DNA of 64,000 nt from Acidovorax sp. sic0104 (GCF_019219095.1 NZ_JAHUWH010000005.1:124001-188000); one strand, 5' to 3'; shown: positions 23,296-31,332, counted from the first letter of the stretch. Translations and numbers: made by a program. Notes: generated from the letters alone by a model not told the origin.

Positions 23296-26204
23296 TCGTC
23301 ACCCCCCAGGTGGTTGCCCAGGATGCCCGCCAGTTCGAACATGCCCGCGCTGGCCTTGCCGAACACCGCACGCAGCTTGTCGTCGGCAACGATGGTGCGC
23401 TTGTCCTTCGGGTCCTGCAGGTTGTGGGCCTTGATGTACTCCCACAGCTTCTTCACGGCCTCGGGGCGGGCCACGGGTTCGTTGCCAATCACGGCGGCCA
23501 GGGCAGCGCTGGGCGCCTTGCCGGCGGCGGCCTTGCGCGCGGTTTTGGCGGCAGTGGTTTTGGCGGCGGCCTTCTTTGCAGGGGCTTTTTTGGCCACGGC
23601 GCCCGTCTTGCTTGCCTTTGCTGCTACTGTTTTTGCAGCAGCGCCCGGGCGTGGCGGGAATTTGCTCGGAGCGAACTCGAAGTTGACCTTGCCCGCGTCC
23701 TTGTCCCAGGCCAGGTGGGCCTTGAAGTTGCGGCGGGTGCGCATGCTCACGAACTTGTCGAGCAGGTCGGTCTTGCCGGTCTCGAGCAGCTTGGTCATCT
23801 GCTCGCGCTCCACCGGCTGCTGCAGGATGATCTTGCCGCTCTTGAAGCTGCAGCTCGGTGTGGGCTGCGCCGCAGTGGGAACCGCCTTGCTGCACACATA
23901 GTTGCTGCCGTGCTCGTGCACTTCCGACCCGCAGATGGGGCAGGCGCCGAGCGACGCGTCTTCAAACTCCACGATCTCGCCGGACTCCTCGCCCTTCCTG
24001 TCGTCGCCAAAGTCGAATTCGAGCTTGTAGTTGTGCGCCTCATCGTCGTACTTGATGACGATCTCGGACGTGAAGGGCCAGCCCGCCTTGGAACGGAAAC
24101 CCTCCAGCGGGCCGATCTTCTTGTCGCGCAGCAGGGCGTTGGCCTCGGCCGTCTCGAAAGTGCGGCCCGCCGGCGACTTGCCGAAGCTGAAGCCGCAGCC
24201 TTCCGCACCCGGCTTGCCCACGCAGGCGAAACGGCGATAGTTTTCCTTCACCACGCCGCCGCAGTTGGGGCAGGGTGATTCGAGCGTGGCGTAGTCGCCG
24301 GGGATGGTGTCGCGGTCGTACTCCTTGGCCTTCTTGACCATGCGCTCGGTCATCGCGGCGATCTCGGCCATGAAGGCTTCGCGGCTGAGCTGGCCCTTTT
24401 CCATCTGCGAGAGCTTGTACTCCCACTCGCCGGTCAGGTCGGCGCGGCACAGCTCCTCGACCTCCAGCCCGCGCAGCAGCGTCATGAGCTGGAAGGCCTT
24501 GGCCGTGGGGATGATCTCGCGGCCTTCGCGCAGCATGTACTTTTCAGTCAGCAGGCCTTCGATGATGGCCGCGCGGGTGGCCGGCGTGCCCAGGCCTTTT
24601 TCCTGCATGGCAGAGCGCAGTTCCTCGTCGTCGATCTGCTTGCCGGCGCTTTCCATCGCGCCCAGCAGCGTGGCTTCGGAGTAGCGTGCGGGGGGCTTGG
24701 TCTTGAGGCCCTTGGGGTCGACCTGCAGGGTGTTGACGCTTTCGCCGGGCTTTACCGGCACCAGGTTCTGGCCCTTGTCGCCATCCTTGCCGCCTTCCAC
24801 CTCGTCGGCAGCTTCCTTGCCGTAGATGGCCAGCCAGCCGGGCTTGACCAGCACCTTGCCTTCGGTCTTGAAGCTGTGGGGCGCCACGGCCGAAATGCGG
24901 GTGGTGACGGTGTATTCAGCGCTGGGGAAGAACACGGCCATGAAGCGGCGCACGACCAGGTCGTACAGCTTCTGCTCGGCTTCGGAGAGGCCGCTGGGCG
25001 CCTGCAGCGTGGGGATGATGGCAAAGTGATCGCTCACCTTGCTGTTGTCGAAGATGCGCTTGGATGGGCGCACGTAGTTGTTGTTCAGCGCGGTGAGCGC
25101 GTGCGGCGCGAGGTGCCGCATGCCGCTGTCGGCCAGCATCTCGAAGGTCTGCTTGGCCACCGGCAGATAGTCCTCGGGCAGCGCGCGCGAGTCGGTACGC
25201 GGGTAGGTCAGGGCCTTGTGGCGCTCGTACAGGCTCTGCGCCAGGGCCAGCGTGGTCTTGGCCGAGAAGCCGAACTTTCCGTTGGCCTCGCGCTGCAGGC
25301 TGGTCAGGTCGAACAGGAGGGGCGACGCCTGCGTGGTGGGCTTGCTTTCCTCGGTGACCGTGGCCTGCTTGCCGCGCACGGCGTTGGCGATGGCCTGGGC
25401 TTCGGCGACAGACCAGACGCGGTCCGCGCGCATTTCCACATCCTCGCCCTTCTTCCACTTGGGGTCGAACCACTTGGCGGGGTACTCGCCCGCTTCGGCA
25501 CCGAAGGTGGCGTGGATTTCCCAGTAGTCGCGGCTCACGAACTTGCGGATCTTTTCTTCGCGCTCCACCACCAGCGACAGCGTGGGCGTCTGCACCCGGC
25601 CCACGGTGGTCAGGAAGAAGCCGCCGTCGCGCGAGTTGAACGCCGTCATGGCGCGGGTGCCGTTGATGCCCACCAGCCAGTCGGCCTCGGAACGGCTGCG
25701 CGCGGCGCTGGCCAGGCCCGCCATCTGCTGCTCGGTGCGCAGGGCGTCGAAGCCGTCGCGGATGGCCTGGGGCGTCATGGACTGCAGCCACAGGCGCTTG
25801 ACGGGCTTGCCCAGGGGCTTGGCGCCGCCGGCGTACTGCTCGATCAGCCGGAAGATCAGCTCGCCCTCGCGGCCCGCGTCGCATGCATTGATGAGTTGCG
25901 TGACGTCCTTGCGCTTGGCCTGCTTGACCACGGCGTTCAGGCGCGTCTTGGTCTTGTCCACGGGCTTCAAGTCAAAGTACGGCGGGATCACGGGCAGGTG
26001 GGCAAAGCTCCACTTGCCGCGCTTGACGTCGAACTGCTCGGGCGCCTGGATCTCCACCAGGTGGCCTACGGCGCTGGTGACCACATAGCGGTCGTTCTCG
26101 AAATGGTCTTCGTGCTTGTCGAACTTGCCAGCCACGGGTGTGAGCGCGCGCACGATGTCCTGCGCCACGGAGGGTTTCTCTGCAATTACCAGGGTCTTGG
26201 TCAT
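23292..26204 (-). CDS. topB: DNA topoisomerase III with H1-like linker and SWIB domain
   Basis: A type IA topoisomerase of 970 residues, far longer than E. coli TopB (653). The Toprim domain has the metal motif DAGREGE (109-115); the catalytic tyrosine is Tyr334 in LTYPRTDSR. After the core (to about 640) come two four-Cys zinc fingers (CPNC 645-648 with C661 and C670; CPIC 755-758 with C771 and C785). Residues 856-898 are a Lys/Ala-rich histone-H1-like segment (AKKAPAKKAAAKTTAAK). Residues about 899-968 are a SWIB/MDM2 domain (AVKKLWEYIKAHNLQDP, DDKLRAVFGK). It relaxes and decatenates DNA; the tail presumably adds DNA or protein contacts. ATG 26202-26204. Confidence 0.95.
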   Translation of the reverse strand: MTKTLVIAEKPSVAQDIVRALTPVAGKFDKHEDHFENDRYVVTSAVGHLVEIQAPEQFDVKRGKWSFAHLPVIPPYFDLKPVDKTKTRLNAVVKQAKRKDVTQLINACDAGREGELIFRLIEQYAGGAKPLGKPVKRLWLQSMTPQAIRDGFDALRTEQQMAGLASAARSRSEADWLVGINGTRAMTAFNSRDGGFFLTTVGRVQTPTLSLVVEREEKIRKFVSRDYWEIHATFGAEAGEYPAKWFDPKWKKGEDVEMRADRVWSVAEAQAIANAVRGKQATVTEESKPTTQASPLLFDLTSLQREANGKFGFSAKTTLALAQSLYERHKALTYPRTDSRALPEDYLPVAKQTFEMLADSGMRHLAPHALTALNNNYVRPSKRIFDNSKVSDHFAIIPTLQAPSGLSEAEQKLYDLVVRRFMAVFFPSAEYTVTTRISAVAPHSFKTEGKVLVKPGWLAIYGKEAADEVEGGKDGDKGQNLVPVKPGESVNTLQVDPKGLKTKPPARYSEATLLGAMESAGKQIDDEELRSAMQEKGLGTPATRAAIIEGLLTEKYMLREGREIIPTAKAFQLMTLLRGLEVEELCRADLTGEWEYKLSQMEKGQLSREAFMAEIAAMTERMVKKAKEYDRDTIPGDYATLESPCPNCGGVVKENYRRFACVGKPGAEGCGFSFGKSPAGRTFETAEANALLRDKKIGPLEGFRSKAGWPFTSEIVIKYDDEAHNYKLEFDFGDDRKGEESGEIVEFEDASLGACPICGSEVHEHGSNYVCSKAVPTAAQPTPSCSFKSGKIILQQPVEREQMTKLLETGKTDLLDKFVSMRTRRNFKAHLAWDKDAGKVNFEFAPSKFPPRPGAAAKTVAAKASKTGAVAKKAPAKKAAAKTTAAKTARKAAAGKAPSAALAAVIGNEPVARPEAVKKLWEYIKAHNLQDPKDKRTIVADDKLRAVFGKASAGMFELAGILGNHLGGDE

Positions 26205-26254
26205 TTTTGGGGGGGCTCTTGCCTGTCGTCGTTCGTTCTATGTTCTGGGGCCTG

Positions 26255-26277
26255 GCGCCCGGGTCCGGCCCGGGCGC
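26255..26277. promoter_or_regulatory. GC-rich perfect inverted repeat between topB and SET genes
   Basis: GCGCCCGGG and CCCGGGCGC form a perfect 9-bp stem with a 5-nt centre. It lies 50 nt upstream of topB and just before a possible -10 element (TACAAT, 26281-26286) reading toward the SET gene. It may be an operator or a hairpin in the topB leader. Confidence 0.45.
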
Positions 26278-26294
26278 TTCTACAATTCGGGTTT

Positions 26295-26347
26295 CGCGCG
26301 CATGTACGTACGCATACACGCACGCGCACGCACACATGTGTGTGCAC
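26295..26347. other. 53-bp alternating purine-pyrimidine tract (Z-DNA candidate)
   Basis: Every step from 26295 to 26347 alternates pyrimidine and purine, with CG, CA/TG and a few TA steps and no break. It includes the 12-bp palindrome CACACATGTGTG. Such tracts adopt left-handed Z-DNA under negative supercoiling. It sits between the divergent topB and SET starts, 25 nt upstream of the SET ATG, directly after the possible -10 box TACAAT (26281-26286). Confidence 0.75.
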
Positions 26348-26371
26348 CATCAAGTTAACAGAGTTTTTGCC

Positions 26372-26989
26372 ATGCCCCGCTTCGCACCGCCCGCCGCCCC
26401 TGTTGTTGCACCGGGCCGCCGCATCCAGACCCGGCGCTCGGGCGTCCATGGCAACGGCGTGTTCGCCGTGCAGGACATCGCCGAAGGCGAAGTGCTGGTG
26501 GAGTACACCGGCGAGGTCATCACCTGGCAGGAGGCGCAGGACCGCCACCCGCACGACCCCCTGCAACCGAACCACACCTTCTACTTCCATGTGGATGAAG
26601 ACCGCGTGATCGACGCAAAGTTCGGCGGCAATTCGTCGCGCTGGATCAACCACAGCTGCAACCCCAACTGCTACGCAGACGAACGGGACGGCCGCATTTT
26701 CATCACGGCGCTGCGCAATATCAAGGCAGGCGAAGAGCTCAATTACGACTACGGCCTGATCATCGAAGAGCGCTACACCCCGAAGCTCAAGGCCGAGTAC
26801 CCCTGCTGGTGCGGCAGCGCCAACTGCCGCGGCACGCTGCTGGCGCCCAAGCGCGGCTGGGCGCCGCCTGTGCCGCCCAGCCCAGCGAAGGCTGCGAAAT
26901 CGGCCAAAAGGGCCACGAAAACTGCAGAGGCCCCCAAGCCCGTGAAAGCCGCAAAAACCGCAAAGCCCGCCAAGGGCCACCGCCTGTGA
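26372..26989 (+). CDS. SET domain protein-lysine methyltransferase with Lys/Ala tail
   Basis: A protein of 205 residues. The SET domain (about 15-130) has GNGVFAVQDIAEGEVLVEYTG at its start split by one residue from the rule length (visible at 27-47), the SAM/knot motif RWINHSCNPNC (90-100) and the catalytic-site GEELNYDYG (120-128). A post-SET cysteine motif CWCGSANCRG (145-154) follows. The last 35 residues (about 168-205) are a Lys/Ala/Pro-rich H1-like tail. It should methylate lysine in a protein; the target is not known. It is divergent from the SWIB-carrying topB and its stop overlaps the birA start by 4 nt. Confidence 0.85.
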   Translation: MPRFAPPAAPVVAPGRRIQTRRSGVHGNGVFAVQDIAEGEVLVEYTGEVITWQEAQDRHPHDPLQPNHTFYFHVDEDRVIDAKFGGNSSRWINHSCNPNCYADERDGRIFITALRNIKAGEELNYDYGLIIEERYTPKLKAEYPCWCGSANCRGTLLAPKRGWAPPVPPSPAKAAKSAKRATKTAEAPKPVKAAKTAKPAKGHRL

Positions 26990-27831
26990 TCGCCCCCATC
27001 CGCTGGCCCGCCGAGGCCGTGTGGGAAGCGGTGTCACCGCTGTTACCCGGTTTTACGGTCGAGGTGCTGCCCAGCATCGATTCGACCAACACGGAGCTCA
27101 TGCGCCGTGCGCGCTCCGGCCTGTGCGATCCCACGCTGCTGGTGGCCGAGCAGCAGACCGCCGGCCGTGGTCGCATGGGGAGGGCATGGCAAAGCGATGT
27201 CGGATCGTCGCTGATGATGTCCCTGGGCCTGCCATTGGCGCCTGCCGACTGGTCGGGTTTGTCTCTGGCTGTTGGCGTGAGCGTGGCCGAAAGCCTGCAG
27301 CCCGTGCTGCCGCCTGCGCAGGCGGGCCAGCCGGCCCGCGTGGGCCTGAAGTGGCCCAACGACTTGTGGCTGGGTGGCGCCGGCGGCGACCGCAAGCTGG
27401 GCGGCATCCTGGTCGAGACGGCCAGCTTTGTCGCCCCGCAGGATGGCACGGCCTGCGCCCCTTCGGCCAGTACCGCTCGCTATGTGGTGGTGGGCGTCGG
27501 CATCAACGTGCTGCCGCGCAGCGGCGATGGCATGAGCATGCCCCCCGGCAGCCTGCAGGACGTTGAGCCGGGCCTGGATGCACCCACCGCACTGCTGCGC
27601 ATCATGCCGCCGCTGGTGAGCCTGCTGCGCTCGTTCGAAGGCTACGGCTTCGGTCCCATGCAGCCCCGCTTTGCGGCGCGCGACGTGCTGCAGGGCCGCG
27701 CGGTGACGCTGAGCGACGGCACGGCGGGCACGGCCCATGGCGTGGGCGAGGACGGCGCGCTGCTGGTGCACACGGCCGGTGGCATGCAGGCGGTCACCAG
27801 TTCCGAGATCAGCGTGCGGCCGGTGGCATGA
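26986..27831 (+). CDS. birA: Biotin--[acetyl-CoA-carboxylase] ligase (no DNA-binding domain)
   Basis: A protein of 281 residues that attaches biotin to the carboxyl carrier protein through biotinyl-AMP. The biotinyl-AMP loop GRGRMGRAW and the active-site KWPNDL are clear, and GGILVE and VGVGINV follow as in the family. The N-terminal winged helix of E. coli BirA is missing, so it should not be an operon repressor. It starts with GTG at 26986, sharing GTGA with the SET gene's end, which indicates translational coupling. Confidence 0.9.
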   Translation: MIAPIRWPAEAVWEAVSPLLPGFTVEVLPSIDSTNTELMRRARSGLCDPTLLVAEQQTAGRGRMGRAWQSDVGSSLMMSLGLPLAPADWSGLSLAVGVSVAESLQPVLPPAQAGQPARVGLKWPNDLWLGGAGGDRKLGGILVETASFVAPQDGTACAPSASTARYVVVGVGINVLPRSGDGMSMPPGSLQDVEPGLDAPTALLRIMPPLVSLLRSFEGYGFGPMQPRFAARDVLQGRAVTLSDGTAGTAHGVGEDGALLVHTAGGMQAVTSSEISVRPVA

Positions 27832-27833
27832 GA

Positions 27834-27876
27834 CTCCCCCTGAGCCGCTTCGCGTCATCCCCCAAAGGGGGACGCC
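27834..27876 (+). repeat. GC-rich dispersed repeat, forward copy
   Basis: Element beginning CTCCCCCTGAGCCGCT and ending in a perfect hairpin TCCCCC-AAA-GGGGGA followed by CGCC. It matches, in inverted orientation, the sequence at 30615-30653. It lies right after the birA stop codon. Both copies are intergenic. Confidence 0.6.
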
Positions 27877-27988
27877 ACCCGTGGCCTGGCAGAGCCAGTT
27901 CCACGGTGGCGCTGGCGGATGTAGCGCCAGTTTTGAGGGCAGGCGCATTGGACTTGCGCTGGTCGGGCACCATGACTGAAAGGACCCC

Positions 27989-28732
27989 ATGCTGCGACTT
28001 GCCGTGATCGTGCTGCTGCTGGCCAATGCGGGCTATTACGCGTGGTCGCAGGGGCTCCTCAAGAGCTGGGGACTGGCCCCGCAGGAGCAGGCGGAACCCC
28101 AGCGCATGGACCAGCAGATCCGCCCCGAGACGCTGCAGATCCTGCGCGTGAACCCGGGCAAGACTTCCCCGCCGCCCTCGTCTTCGGGCACTTCTTCATC
28201 TTCGCCGGGCTCCCCGGCTTCTCCCTCGGGCACGGCCACCGCATCGGCCGATGCCACCTCCGCCCTGCCCACCCCGCCCTCCGAATCCGCCGAATGCCTG
28301 CAGGCCGGCGTGTTCGACGACCGCCAGGCCGAGGCGCTGCGCACGGCTGCGGCCCCCCTGCCGCAGGGCAGCTGGGTGCTGGACCCGACACCCGTGCCCG
28401 GCCGCTGGATGGTCTACATGGGCCGCTTCGAAGACCAGGAAGCGCTGGACCGCAAGCGCGCGGAGCTGCGCGCCCGCAAGGTGGACCACGACCGCGCCGG
28501 CGGCACGCTGGAGTTCGGCTTGTCGCTGGGCCGTTTTGCCTCCAAGGACGCCGCCGAGCGCGAGCTGGCCAACCTGGCCACCAAAGGCGTGCGCACGGCC
28601 CGCGTGATCCAGGAGCGGCCCGACACGGCGGGCTTTACCCTGCGCCTGCCCGCAGTGACCGACGCTCTGCGCCCGCAGCTGGAGGTGCTGCGCACGGCCA
28701 TGGCGGGCAAGACGCTGCGCAACTGCGGATGA
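27989..28732 (+). CDS. SPOR domain protein
   Basis: A protein of 247 residues with an N-terminal membrane anchor (residues about 4-20), a long low-complexity Ser/Pro/Thr linker (about 58-100) and a C-terminal SPOR-like repeat domain (CLQAGVFDDRQAEAL, WMVYMGRFEDQEALDRK, FGLSLGRFASKDAAERE). SPOR domains bind denuded peptidoglycan at division sites, so this is a likely periplasmic cell-wall protein. AAGGA precedes ATG 27989. In many Burkholderiales a pantothenate kinase gene lies between birA and such a gene; here there is only a repeat. Confidence 0.75.
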   Translation: MLRLAVIVLLLANAGYYAWSQGLLKSWGLAPQEQAEPQRMDQQIRPETLQILRVNPGKTSPPPSSSGTSSSSPGSPASPSGTATASADATSALPTPPSESAECLQAGVFDDRQAEALRTAAAPLPQGSWVLDPTPVPGRWMVYMGRFEDQEALDRKRAELRARKVDHDRAGGTLEFGLSLGRFASKDAAERELANLATKGVRTARVIQERPDTAGFTLRLPAVTDALRPQLEVLRTAMAGKTLRNCG

Positions 28733-28759
28733 CCGATTGCTATTGAAAAGATAGCTATT

Positions 28760-29008
28760 GACGCTGACTGGTTGGGCGCCAGGTCCCGAAATCCCCCTTG
28801 CGGCGGGCAGCCGCTGCTGCGCGAACGACAGGCGCGTGGGGGCTGATGAGCCCAGGGTGATGCGCTGCGCGGCAAACTCTCCGGGCAGGCGGACCGGGGT
28901 CACCCGGCCCAGCGATGAGGGGGCGTTGTGGGGGAGCAGGCTCAGCTGGGCACAGAGGGCACCGAGAGACGCTGCAAGACGGGCGTTGATGGCTGCCGTG
29001 AAGTCCGG
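28760..29008 (-). pseudogene. Possible coding remnant after the histidine kinase gene
   Basis: In the 279-nt gap between the SPOR and kinase genes, the minus strand carries about 80 stop-free codons with native codon use, directly after and in frame with the kinase stop. Segments such as FTAAINARLAASLGALCAQL and RVTPVRLPGEFAAQRITL look like real protein. No ATG opens it; a GTG (start 28903) exists inside. It runs into a half-copy of the AGCTAT repeat at 28738-28760. The family was not recognised. Confidence 0.35.
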
Positions 29009-29011
29009 CGC

Positions 29012-30463
29012 TCAGCCCCCCGCCGCGACATCCCGCGCCGCAAACCGCACGCTGAAGCGCGCGCCGGGCGGCTGGTGGCCGGGGCGCGCATCTTCGAGCG
29101 TGACCTCGGCACCGTGCTTGCGCGCGATCTCCAGCACGATGGGCAGGCCCAGGCCCGATCCGTCGGCCTCGCTGCCCAGGGCCCGGTAGAACGGCTGGAA
29201 CACCAGCTCGCGCTCGGCCTCGGGCACGCCGGGGCCCGAGTCCTCCACCTGCAGCAGCAGCACGTGGCCGAAGGTGTCGGCCAGCACGCGGGCCGTGACC
29301 ACGCCGGGCCTGGCCGGTGTGGAGGGCGTGTAGTTGATGGCGTTGTCGAGCAGGTTGCGCACCAGCTCCTTGAGGAGCGTGGGGTTGCCGTCCAGCAGGA
29401 CGCCGGGCGAGCCGGGCTCGGCGCCGTCGTAGCCCAGGTCGATGTGCTTGTCGAGCGCGCGCGGCACCGAGTCGCGCACCACCTCGATCACCAGCCGCGC
29501 CAGGTCGCAGGGCTGGCGCGCAATGCCCACGCCGCTGCCCTCGGCACGCGCCAGGGCCAGCAACTGGTTGACGGTGTGCGTGGCGCGGATGCTGGAGCGC
29601 CCGATCTGCTGCAGCGAGCGCTTGAGCTCTTCGGTGCTGGTGCCCTCGCGCTGGGCCAGGTCGGCCTGCATGCGCAGGCCTGCCAGCGGGGTCTTGAGCT
29701 GGTGCGCGGCATCGGCCAGAAAGCGCTTTTGCGTCGCCAGCGAATCGTTCAGGCGCTGCAGCAGGTCGTTCACCGACGAGACCAGCGGCGCGACTTCGAG
29801 CGGCACGGTGCGGTCGTCCAGCGGCGACAAATCGTCAGGGTTGCGCGCACGGATGCGCTGCTCCAGCTGGTTCAGCGGCTGGATGCCGCGCGCCAGCGCG
29901 AGCCACACCAGCAGCACCGCCAGCGGCAGGATGACGAACTGCGGCAGCATCACGCCCTTGATGATTTCGGTGGCCAGCACGCTGCGCTTCTCGCGCGTCT
30001 CGGCCACCTGCACCAGGGCCATGGGCGTGCCTTCGAGCGGCAGGCGCACCCAGATGTAGGCCACGCGGATCTCGATGCCGCGCATCTCGGCGTCGCGCAG
30101 GCGCACCTCGCCGGACTGGGGCACTTCGTCGCTGGCCGGCTCGGGCAGCTCGCGCTCGCCCGACAGGAATTCGCCGCCGGGCGCGATGACCTGGTAGTAG
30201 ACGATGTCGGAGTCGTCGGCCCGCAGGATCTCGCTGGCGGGCTGGGGCAGGTTGAACTGCACCTTGCCGCCGGACACCGACACCAGCTGCGCCAGCGCAT
30301 GGGCGTTGTATTCGAGCGCGCGGTCGAACGGCTTGTTGGCCAGGCCCTGGGCCACCAGCCAGGTGAGCGCCAGGCTCACGGGCCACAGCAGCAGCAGCGG
30401 CGTGAGCATCCAGTCAAGGATCTCGCCGAAGAGGGAGCGCTGCTCTCGCTGGAAGATTTTCAA
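29012..30463 (-). CDS. Sensor histidine kinase, TctE-like
   Basis: A membrane kinase of 483 residues. Two membrane helices (about 19-40 and 172-192) flank a periplasmic domain of about 130 residues. Then come the phospho-acceptor H box DAAHQLKTPLAGLR, N box LLDNAINYTP, G1 DSGPGVP and G2 GSGLGLPI. It has the TctE layout (2CSK_N-type sensor). The start is TTG at 30461-30463, since no ATG lies before the first helix; ATG at residue 19 would cut into it. The response regulator gene is 194 nt upstream on the same strand, with two repeats in the gap. Confidence 0.85.
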   Translation of the reverse strand: MKIFQREQRSLFGEILDWMLTPLLLLWPVSLALTWLVAQGLANKPFDRALEYNAHALAQLVSVSGGKVQFNLPQPASEILRADDSDIVYYQVIAPGGEFLSGERELPEPASDEVPQSGEVRLRDAEMRGIEIRVAYIWVRLPLEGTPMALVQVAETREKRSVLATEIIKGVMLPQFVILPLAVLLVWLALARGIQPLNQLEQRIRARNPDDLSPLDDRTVPLEVAPLVSSVNDLLQRLNDSLATQKRFLADAAHQLKTPLAGLRMQADLAQREGTSTEELKRSLQQIGRSSIRATHTVNQLLALARAEGSGVGIARQPCDLARLVIEVVRDSVPRALDKHIDLGYDGAEPGSPGVLLDGNPTLLKELVRNLLDNAINYTPSTPARPGVVTARVLADTFGHVLLLQVEDSGPGVPEAERELVFQPFYRALGSEADGSGLGLPIVLEIARKHGAEVTLEDARPGHQPPGARFSVRFAARDVAAGG

Positions 30464-30470
30464 GGTTTTT

Positions 30471-30530
30471 GGGCCGCTACCGCTTATCCATCAAGCGCCA
30501 GCAGCTATCATTTTTATTGCAAATAACTCA
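30471..30530 (+). repeat. Dispersed AGCTAT-type repeat, copy 3
   Basis: Full copy with GGCCGCTACCGCTT, a loop, CAAGCGCCAGCAGCTAT and an AT-rich TTTTTATTGC end. It is in the gap between the response regulator and histidine kinase genes, close to the kinase start, so it is transcribed if the two genes form one unit. Confidence 0.6.
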
Positions 30531-30614
30531 GACATCACCTGGCACCGCTGCCGCCGAAACTGGCGTGCTCAAGGCCAGTGCACCCGTGGAACTGGCTCCG
30601 CCAGACCACCGGGT

Positions 30615-30653
30615 GCGTCCCCTGCGGGGGAAGGCGCGCAGCGACTCAAGGGG
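30615..30653 (-). repeat. GC-rich dispersed repeat, inverted copy
   Basis: Reverse complement of the element at 27834-27876 with few differences (CCCCTTGAGTCGCTGCGCG, then a CCCCC/GGGG hairpin and GACGC). It lies directly after the stop codon of the response regulator gene (minus strand), a position where a hairpin could end or stabilise the mRNA. Confidence 0.55.
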
Positions 30654-30657
30654 TTTC

Positions 30658-31332
30658 CTACCCCGGGATTTTCTCGAGGCAGTACCCCAGGCCGCGCACG
30701 GTCGCGATGCGGATGGGCCCGCCTTCGATCTTCTTGCGCAGGCGGTGGATGTAGACCTCGATGGCGTTGTTGCTGACCTCTTCGCCCCATTCGCACAGGC
30801 GCTCCACCAGTTGTTCCTTGCTCACCAGCCGGCCGGCGCGCTGCAGCAGCACTTCCAGCAGGCCCAGCTCGCGCGCCGACAGCTCGATCATCTTGCCGTC
30901 GATGGTGGCCACGCGGCCGGCCTGGTCGTACACCAGGGGGCCGTGCTTGATGGCGCTGCTGGTGCCGCCCATGCCCCGTCGCGTGAGGGCCCGCACGCGG
31001 GCTTCGAGCTCCTGCAGCGAGAAGGGCTTGGCCATGTAGTCGTCGGCCCCGAAGTCCAGGCCCTTGACGCGCTCTTCCACGCTGTCGGCCGCGGTGAGGA
31101 TGAGCACCGGCAGCGCCGAGCCCCGGCTGCGCAGCTTCTTGAGCACTTCCAGGCCATGCAGCTTGGGCAGGCCCAGGTCCAGGATGAGCAGGTCGAACTC
31201 GTTGTTGGTGAGCAGCGCGGCGTCAGCCTCGGTGCCGCTGGCCACATGGTCCACCACGGCACCGGATGCCCGCAGAGTGCGCAGCAGGCCATCGGCCAGC
31301 ACCTGGTCGTCTTCGGCAATGAGGATGCGCAT
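30658..31332 (-). CDS. Response regulator, OmpR/TctD-like
   Basis: A two-domain regulator of 224 residues. The receiver domain has the acidic pair in AEDD, the phospho-acceptor Asp52 in LLILDLGLP, Thr in LTAAD and Lys in AKPFSLQE. The C-terminal winged helix (about 125-220) ends with RLRKKIEGGPIRIATVRGLGY. It should be phosphorylated by the downstream kinase at 29012-30463 and bind DNA. ATG 31330-31332. TctD/TctE pairs control tricarboxylate uptake; a Bug-type binding protein is encoded about 1.2 kb away. Confidence 0.9.
   Translation of the reverse strand: MRILIAEDDQVLADGLLRTLRASGAVVDHVASGTEADAALLTNNEFDLLILDLGLPKLHGLEVLKKLRSRGSALPVLILTAADSVEERVKGLDFGADDYMAKPFSLQELEARVRALTRRGMGGTSSAIKHGPLVYDQAGRVATIDGKMIELSARELGLLEVLLQRAGRLVSKEQLVERLCEWGEEVSNNAIEVYIHRLRKKIEGGPIRIATVRGLGYCLEKIPG

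Noticed and set aside
30464-30657. Frameshift or missing gene piece between response regulator and kinase genes
   Set aside because: Both proteins are full length; the gap is explained by two dispersed repeats.
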